Below are positions 59,701 to 64,000 of a stretch of 64,000 nucleotides of DNA, one piece after another. Below the pieces are notes generated by a model. It was not told the origin of the DNA. It saw only the letters and a program-made list of their open reading frames with translations, and made no database searches. Made by a program: the position numbers and the translations under genes. Position 1 is the stretch's first letter; each line of letters starts with the position of its first letter. Source of the DNA: Salegentibacter_A chungangensis (GTDB lineage: Bacteria > Bacteroidota > Bacteroidia > Flavobacteriales > Flavobacteriaceae); assembly GCF_042678405.1 (NCBI RefSeq), contig NZ_JBHTLI010000001.1, forward strand, positions 1,674,001-1,738,000, written 5' to 3'.

Positions 59701-60033
59701 GGTTTTGACCTGAAAGCTTTACCGGGTGCAGCCCAGTTTTCCTGTATTTGCAGCATCAATTCTGGCGACTTTAATAAGGACGGGGAGGCTGATCTTGTTA
59801 TTGCCGGGAACAACTACTCTCTGAAACCCCAGTTCGGCCGAATGGACGCTAATTTCGGCACCATTCTTCTTAACGGGAAAGAAGGATTTAAAGTGGCTAA
59901 TTCAGCTGAAACAGGCTTGATGCTGGAAGGTGAGGTAAAAGCCTTAAAATGGTTAAAAGACAGCCAGGGCAGAGAATACCTGCTTGCAGGAATTACCGAT
60001 GCTAAACCAAAATTATTTAAGCGCAATGAATAG
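56725..60033 (+). CDS. FG-GAP / ASPIC-UnbV lipoprotein, copy 2
   Basis: The 1,102-residue protein overlaps copy 1 by 8 bases. Lipobox LLGISC (Cys17). Order matches copy 1: FG-GAP repeats with DLNNDGLPEVYFT, DINADGLLDIYV and DYDGDGDLDAYL, an ASPIC/UnbV segment with IPTRGFQSSVDYEMTIGLG and VVYPNKRMTVL at about 545-600, then a second propeller with DLDADGNDDVYVG and DIDGDGDLDLLVT. The paralogues are diverged but co-linear along their length, which points to an old tandem duplication. Confidence 0.9.
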   Translation: MIKRLIILLIVLLGISCTGDKEEPVIKEKKDTLFTEMNSDSTGIGFINQVENEKDFNIFNYRNFYNGGGVGVGDLNNDGLPEVYFTANRGKNKLYLNKGNFKFEDITSKSGVEGSRSWSTGVTMVDINADGLLDIYVCNAGNLEGDDKKNELFINNGDLTFTEKAEEYNLDDSGFGTHAAFFDYDGDGDLDAYLLNNSFIPVSSLGYVNKREVRSEDWDIPDALKGGGDKLMRNDNGKFTDVSEEAGIYGSLIGFGLGVTIGDINNDYMPDIYVSNDFYERDYLYINQGDGTFKEEIKKYMQHLSLSSMGADMADINNDGRPEIFVTDMLPEEDKRLKETGDYERYDLHQLKKSRDFYNQYMQNTLQLNNGDGTFSEIAHYSGVAKTDWSWGALLFDMDNDGYRDIFVSNGIYHDLTNNDFMDFFANDIIQNMSITGKKEEIDNVINKMPSTPIPNYALKNGKDLAFKKVTEEWGLGHPGFSNGSAYADLDNDGDLDLLVNNFNMPAFVYRNNTEKLGRNYIKLSLEGESGNTKAIGSIVDIYLGDEIIRQELIPTRGFQSSVDYEMTIGLGDKKKIDSLRVVYPNKRMTVLHDPEINEVLELRQEEASTPARLGEKDKLAWFEEVAVDFQENEEDQHVDFDYEGLIPKMQSREGPAIAVADLDADGNDDVYVGAAFGSSGRIYLQKTPGKLTNIKFNGGEEFEDTDAEFADIDGDGDLDLLVTSGGNFKNARTGLRVYMNQGNMNFSDYEVIAFSPNNISNIETSDFDNDGDIDMFMGAYTVPGIYGLKVSSLLLENNGKGHFKNITKEAAPEMRNIGMVTDAVFTDLNGDNKPDLTLVGEWMSPKVFINEGDKFRLQQNQLSEYPGMYNAVFAKDLNNDGKTDLVFGNRGRNASFQASKEAPAKMFVADFDLNGTIEQVFTKSVDGRDIPLHTKRELAGQIVSIKKQNLKFSEYADKSIQELFSPDVLDKAEVNEITNFESIVAYNDGNAGFDLKALPGAAQFSCICSINSGDFNKDGEADLVIAGNNYSLKPQFGRMDANFGTILLNGKEGFKVANSAETGLMLEGEVKALKWLKDSQGREYLLAGITDAKPKLFKRNE

Positions 60034-63000
60034 ATTTTCGGGCGTTTATACTGTTGTCTTACTTCTCCTTTTCAATTCCTGTGCTGAAGAGAAGCCGGAA
60101 AAGGAAGATGAGGAGCATACTTCCTATTTGTTTGAGCGACTAAAGCCTGAAAAGACCGGTGTGGATTTTCAGAACAGGCTCACCGAGACCGACTCGATGA
60201 ATATCCTTGATTATCTCTATTTCTATAATGGGGGAGGTGTTGCTATTGGCGATATTAATAACGATGACTTACCGGATATTTTTTTTACAGCTAACCAGGA
60301 ATCCAATCGCTTATATCTGAACAAGGGAGGCCTTAAATTTGAAGATATTTCAGATAAGGCCGGTATTGCGGGCAAAGCGGATTGGAGTAACGGGGTGACA
60401 ATGGCTGATGTGAATGCCGATGGCTTTTTGGACATTTATATGCTGGCGGTAAGCGGAGTGCAGGGGCTTAAAGGCAAAAACGAGCTCTTTATTAATAACG
60501 GCGACGGAACCTTTACGGACAGAGCTTCTGAATATGGGGTTGACCTTGAAAATTACGGCACTTCGGCTGCTTTTTTCGATTATGATAATGACGGAGACCT
60601 GGATCTTTATGTACTGAATCACGCTGTGCATACCGAAGACGCCTTCGGTCCGGCAGATATCAGGGAAAGACGCAATGAGAAAAGCGGAGATAAGCTTTTT
60701 GAATTTGCCGACGGGAAATTTACAGACGTCAGCGAGCAGGCTGGGATCTTTGGAGGCCCGAACGCCTATGGGCTTGGCCTTGCCACGGCCGATTTCAATA
60801 ATGACGGTTTTACCGACATCTACATAAGCAACGATTTTCACGAAGATGATTATCTGTATATGAATAATGGTGACGGGACTTTCAGGGAGACCCTGCACCA
60901 AAAAATGGTTCAGGTGAGTCGCTTTTCTATGGGGAGTGATGTGGCTGATATCAACCACGATGGTTATCCTGACCTGCTAAGTCTGGATATGCTCCCGGAA
61001 GATGAAAAAGCCCTTAAAAGTTCGGTGGGGGATGAAGATATTAAGATCCTTGAACTGAGGATGAAATACGGCTATCACAGGCAGTTTAGCCGGAATATGT
61101 TACAACTGAACAATGCCGGAGAAAACTTTCAGGAGATCGCTTTATTAAGCGGGATCGCAGCTACCGACTGGAGCTGGTCTGCGCTGTTTGGCGATTATGA
61201 TATGGATGGTGAAAAAGACCTTTTCATTTCTAACGGAATTGCCAAAAGACCTAATGATCTAGATTATATCAAATACATTTCCAATAATCAGATCATTCAA
61301 AATAACCCGAATTCTGAGTTTATTGACAGGGAAGCTCTGAAGATTATGCCTGAGGGAGAGGTGCCTAATTATTTTTTTAAAGGCGCACAGGACCTTCAGT
61401 TCACTGATACTTCAAGAGAATGGGTGAAGGCAGAGAATTCTTCTTCCAATGGCAGTGCTTATGGAGACCTGGATAATGATGGAGATCTGGATCTGGTGAC
61501 CAACAACCTTAATTCTTATGCCGCTATTTATAAAAATTCGGCTTCTCCCGGTTCCAACTATCTTAAAATCAGGTTCAAGCAGCAGGGATCTAATCCTGAT
61601 GCCCTGGGGACCAAGGTTTATTCCTACCATAACGGGACCCTGCAGTACCAACAGCTTTTTACAAGCAAAGGATTTCAATCTTCCAGTGAGGCTATAATCC
61701 ATTTTGGTTACGGAAAAACTTCAAAGGTAGATTCGCTATTGATCATCTGGCCTGATCAACGATCTGAAAAAATGTACGATATCAGGACCAATCAAAGTCT
61801 TGTTTTGTCCCCTTCGGGAGATGCAAAGAAAAATTCTTCAGAAATCTTGAAAAATAAAGGGGGTGATCTATTCACCAAAGTAGACAGTATCCCCGGGTTT
61901 GATTATAAACACAGGGAGAATGCCTATAATGATTTTGACCGTCAGAAGCTCATTCCTTACAGGATCTCAGATAAAATGCCTTCAGCAGCCGTGGGGGATA
62001 TTAATAATGATGGTCTCGATGATATTTTCATAGGGAACTCCAGAGGAAGTGAATCTGAAGTTTTCTTTCAGACCGGAAGCGGGTTTAGAAAAGCGAAACT
62101 TAAGTTTTTGGAAGAGACCAGAAGCCTGGAGATAACCGATGTTAGTATTGCCGATTTTAACGGAGACGGACTGAATGATATTTTTTACGTGACCGGCGGC
62201 GGAGAATACAACGGTGAATCTGGGGTGTTGAAAGATGCTTTATGGGTTAATGATGGTGGGAAATGGAAAAAAAATCAGCTTCCTGAGTATTACAGCAGTG
62301 CAGGAGTAATTAAACCTGCCGATTTTGATAAGGATGGGGACCTGGATGTTTTTATTGGGGGTTATGCCATTGCAGGCAATTTTGGTAAAATTCCGGAGTC
62401 CTTTCTGCTGGAGAATACCGGCGGAAAATTCGAAATTTCAACCAATCCCGAATTAAAGAAACCCGGGATGATCACCGATGTGACCTGGGATGATATGGAC
62501 AAAGACGGATTCCCCGAACTTATCCTGGTTGGGGAGTGGATGTCCCCAAAGATCTTTAAAAACAATAGAGGAATACTTAACGAAATCACTTCAGAAAATA
62601 TCCAAAAGCTATCAGGTTTATGGCAGAACATAGAAGCTTTTGATATAGATGATGACGGAGACAGGGATTATTTGTTGGGCAATTGGGGAACAAACTCAAA
62701 ATTTCAGGCATCGCCAAAATCACCGTTGCGAATGTACTACGGAGATGTTGACCAAAATGGCTCTACAGAGACCATCCTGGCTAAGAAAAACAACGGGAAA
62801 TATTACACTTTTGCCGGGCTTGATGAACTGGTTTCGCAAATGAATTTCCTAAAGAAGAAGTTTCCAAAGTATGAGGAATTTGCAGGTAAAGACGTGGAAG
62901 GAATCTTTGGAAATGAAATGCTTGAAAACACAGTAAGAATGGAGGTAACCACCCTGGAATCGGGTTATCTTAAGAACGAGAACGGGAATTTTAACTTTAT

Positions 63001-63328
63001 TCCTTTTAACAAAAATTTACAATTTGCTCCTATAAATACTATATTAGTGGCAGATGGAATTAATAATTCAGGAGGAACTGCCGTCTTAGGTGGCAACTAC
63101 TTTGGAGTCACTCCATATCACGGGGCTTTTGGAGCTTTTCCGGGAGCATTGATCTTCTCTGAAAAAGAAATAAAAGTTTCTTCAGATTATGGAATGGATC
63201 TAACCGGAAAGGCAGTGAATGAGATAAAATTTATTGAGATTGCGGGGAATAAATACCTGATCGTCTTTTTAAATGATAAGAAACCGTCTATATATAAAAT
63301 AAAATTACGAGATGAGATTTTTGAATAA
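60026..63328 (+). CDS. FG-GAP / ASPIC-UnbV lipoprotein, copy 3
   Basis: The 1,100-residue protein starts at ATG 60026, an 8-base overlap with copy 2, and begins with a lipoprotein signal (LLLLFNSC, Cys19). A start 14 codons earlier would lie within copy 2 and ahead of the signal, so it is rejected. FG-GAP repeats (DINNDDLPDIFFT, DVNADGFLDIYML) and the ASPIC/UnbV segment (FTSKGFQSSSEAIIHFGYG) are as in the other copies. It ends with 17 bases overlapping the next gene. Confidence 0.9.
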   Translation: MNRFSGVYTVVLLLLFNSCAEEKPEKEDEEHTSYLFERLKPEKTGVDFQNRLTETDSMNILDYLYFYNGGGVAIGDINNDDLPDIFFTANQESNRLYLNKGGLKFEDISDKAGIAGKADWSNGVTMADVNADGFLDIYMLAVSGVQGLKGKNELFINNGDGTFTDRASEYGVDLENYGTSAAFFDYDNDGDLDLYVLNHAVHTEDAFGPADIRERRNEKSGDKLFEFADGKFTDVSEQAGIFGGPNAYGLGLATADFNNDGFTDIYISNDFHEDDYLYMNNGDGTFRETLHQKMVQVSRFSMGSDVADINHDGYPDLLSLDMLPEDEKALKSSVGDEDIKILELRMKYGYHRQFSRNMLQLNNAGENFQEIALLSGIAATDWSWSALFGDYDMDGEKDLFISNGIAKRPNDLDYIKYISNNQIIQNNPNSEFIDREALKIMPEGEVPNYFFKGAQDLQFTDTSREWVKAENSSSNGSAYGDLDNDGDLDLVTNNLNSYAAIYKNSASPGSNYLKIRFKQQGSNPDALGTKVYSYHNGTLQYQQLFTSKGFQSSSEAIIHFGYGKTSKVDSLLIIWPDQRSEKMYDIRTNQSLVLSPSGDAKKNSSEILKNKGGDLFTKVDSIPGFDYKHRENAYNDFDRQKLIPYRISDKMPSAAVGDINNDGLDDIFIGNSRGSESEVFFQTGSGFRKAKLKFLEETRSLEITDVSIADFNGDGLNDIFYVTGGGEYNGESGVLKDALWVNDGGKWKKNQLPEYYSSAGVIKPADFDKDGDLDVFIGGYAIAGNFGKIPESFLLENTGGKFEISTNPELKKPGMITDVTWDDMDKDGFPELILVGEWMSPKIFKNNRGILNEITSENIQKLSGLWQNIEAFDIDDDGDRDYLLGNWGTNSKFQASPKSPLRMYYGDVDQNGSTETILAKKNNGKYYTFAGLDELVSQMNFLKKKFPKYEEFAGKDVEGIFGNEMLENTVRMEVTTLESGYLKNENGNFNFIPFNKNLQFAPINTILVADGINNSGGTAVLGGNYFGVTPYHGAFGAFPGALIFSEKEIKVSSDYGMDLTGKAVNEIKFIEIAGNKYLIVFLNDKKPSIYKIKLRDEIFE

Positions 63329-64000
63329 AATGTTTGGTTTAAGCTTGATGCTCATCATTCTTTTAGGATGTGAAAGCGATAAACCGATTGAAGTTTCGGC
63401 TGAAGATTATCATAAGGCCGTAGATAAGCTTACTGAGATTCAGGTGCACGATATCTTTTCTCCTCCTGTGGCAAGCAGGATTTATGCCTATTCCAATATT
63501 GCGGCTTATGAGGCAATGAGAGCCGGGAATCCTGAATATAAGACCTTGTCTGGCCAGCTTAAGGAATTGAAGCCTGTGCCTAAACCAAAAGACACTACAG
63601 GGCTTAATACAAGGGTAGCTTCTGTTGTGGCTTTCTATGAAATTGGTCAAAAGCTGATCTTTTCAGAAGAGCGTTTTGGAAAATTCAGGGATAGTATTTT
63701 TAAGAACTGGGAAAAGCAAAACCCTGAAAGCTTTAAGAAGTCCAGGGATTACGGTCTTGAAGTAGCAGCACATATTAAGAACTGGATGAGTAAGGATAAT
63801 TATGCCGAAACCAGGACTATGCCTAAGTTTTCGCTTTATACCGATGATGAGAGCAGATGGCAACCTACTCCGCCTTCCTATATGGACGGAATTGAACCAC
63901 ACTGGAGCAAGATCAGGCCGTTCGTAATTAATAAAGCAAATCAGTTTAAACCTATACCGCCACCCGAATTCTCAATGGAACCGGGTTCGAAGTTCTACGA
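63312..64000 (+). CDS. Vanadium haloperoxidase/PAP2-like lipoprotein, N-terminal part (partial)
   Basis: The frame is open to the end of the window, giving 229 residues of an unfinished protein. It starts with a lipoprotein signal (LIILLGC, Cys20). The text TEIQVHDIFSPPVASRIYAYSNIAAYEAMR and the following KFSLYTDDESRWQPTPPSYMDGIEPHW (in parts) are typical of the vanadium-dependent haloperoxidase/PAP2 group found beside SusCD genes. The catalytic residues would be beyond the window, so activity (bromide or chloride oxidation, or phosphatase) cannot be judged. It overlaps copy 3 by 17 bases; ATG 63330 is an alternative. Confidence 0.8.
   Translation, partial: MRFLNKMFGLSLMLIILLGCESDKPIEVSAEDYHKAVDKLTEIQVHDIFSPPVASRIYAYSNIAAYEAMRAGNPEYKTLSGQLKELKPVPKPKDTTGLNTRVASVVAFYEIGQKLIFSEERFGKFRDSIFKNWEKQNPESFKKSRDYGLEVAAHIKNWMSKDNYAETRTMPKFSLYTDDESRWQPTPPSYMDGIEPHWSKIRPFVINKANQFKPIPPPEFSMEPGSKFY

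Noticed and set aside
59984..60025. Earlier start for lipoprotein copy 3
   Set aside because: It would place 14 residues before the signal peptide; the ATG at 60026 gives a proper lipoprotein signal.
53600..63100. Many repeats of GATxxTGACGG-like DNA, at first sight like a repeat array
   Set aside because: They come from the calcium-binding loops of FG-GAP proteins, with irregular spacing and no identical spacers, so no CRISPR or DNA repeat.

Overview
The window is chromosomal DNA of a Bacteroidota bacterium, most likely a marine or soil member of the Flavobacteriaceae. The evidence is a SusC/SusD pair, exact or near-exact TAnnTTTG promoter boxes, many short-signal lipoproteins, PadR/PspC and RskA/sigma modules, and OxyR, NupG-type and GMC genes of flavobacterial style. 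I see no tRNA, rRNA, IS element, CRISPR array or phage gene. The order looks like ordinary housekeeping chromosome up to about 40 kb and an accessory sugar-use region from about 40.7 kb to the right edge.

Region by region. 1-3.6 kb: the end of cydA, cydB, a methyltransferase, a small lipoprotein, a DUF2231 membrane protein and an iodotyrosine-deiodinase-like flavoprotein. 3.6-7.6 kb (minus strand): M1 peptidase, DsrE/DoxX pair, a small hypothetical gene and an aldo/keto reductase. 7.8-10.1 kb: fatty-acid hydroxylase/sterol desaturase family protein and a metallo-beta-lactamase/rhodanese fusion, preceded by an operator-promoter module that recurs upstream of the small hypothetical gene. 10.2-13.9 kb: a three-gene biotin-dependent acyl-CoA carboxylase. 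14-17.7 kb: 2-hydroxyacid dehydrogenase, a split YeeE/YedE transporter, TRIC channel and thioredoxin reductase. 17.8-21.5 kb: a GIN-domain gene, then a DUF4870-PadR-PspC operon that ends in a 51-residue gene. 21.6-24.3 kb: small metabolic/unknown genes and OxyR. 24.5-31.3 kb: a tightly overlapped SpoIIM-membrane-DUF4129-DUF4350-MoxR-DUF58 operon with a divergent RDD gene. 31.3-40.6 kb: cyclophilin and NUDIX genes with overlapping start codons, PlsC, two sigma-factor/partner pairs, type II NADH dehydrogenase, hemerythrin, Cu/Zn SOD and an alpha/beta hydrolase-OsmC fusion.

40.7-64 kb is the most interesting part. A five-gene minus-strand operon (DUF1080 lipoprotein, TIM-barrel isomerase, Gfo/Idh oxidoreductase, NupG-like permease, TIM-barrel lipoprotein) is divergent from a plus-strand pair coding for a GMC flavoprotein and a Tat-signal small subunit. 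This gene content matches what is known of glycoside 3-oxidation (3-keto-glycoside) pathways. Immediately downstream, behind a terminator and a perfect 16-bp LacI-type palindrome, lies a second plus-strand operon: SusC, SusD, three tandem 1,100-residue FG-GAP/ASPIC-UnbV lipoproteins that overlap by 8 bp each, and the start of a vanadium-haloperoxidase/PAP2-like lipoprotein cut by the window edge. My inference is that the two operons form one envelope system: glycoside capture at the outer membrane, oxidation at C3 in the periplasm, cleavage by envelope lipoproteins, import and reduction in the cytoplasm. The role of the three beta-propeller lipoproteins and the haloperoxidase-like protein is unknown.
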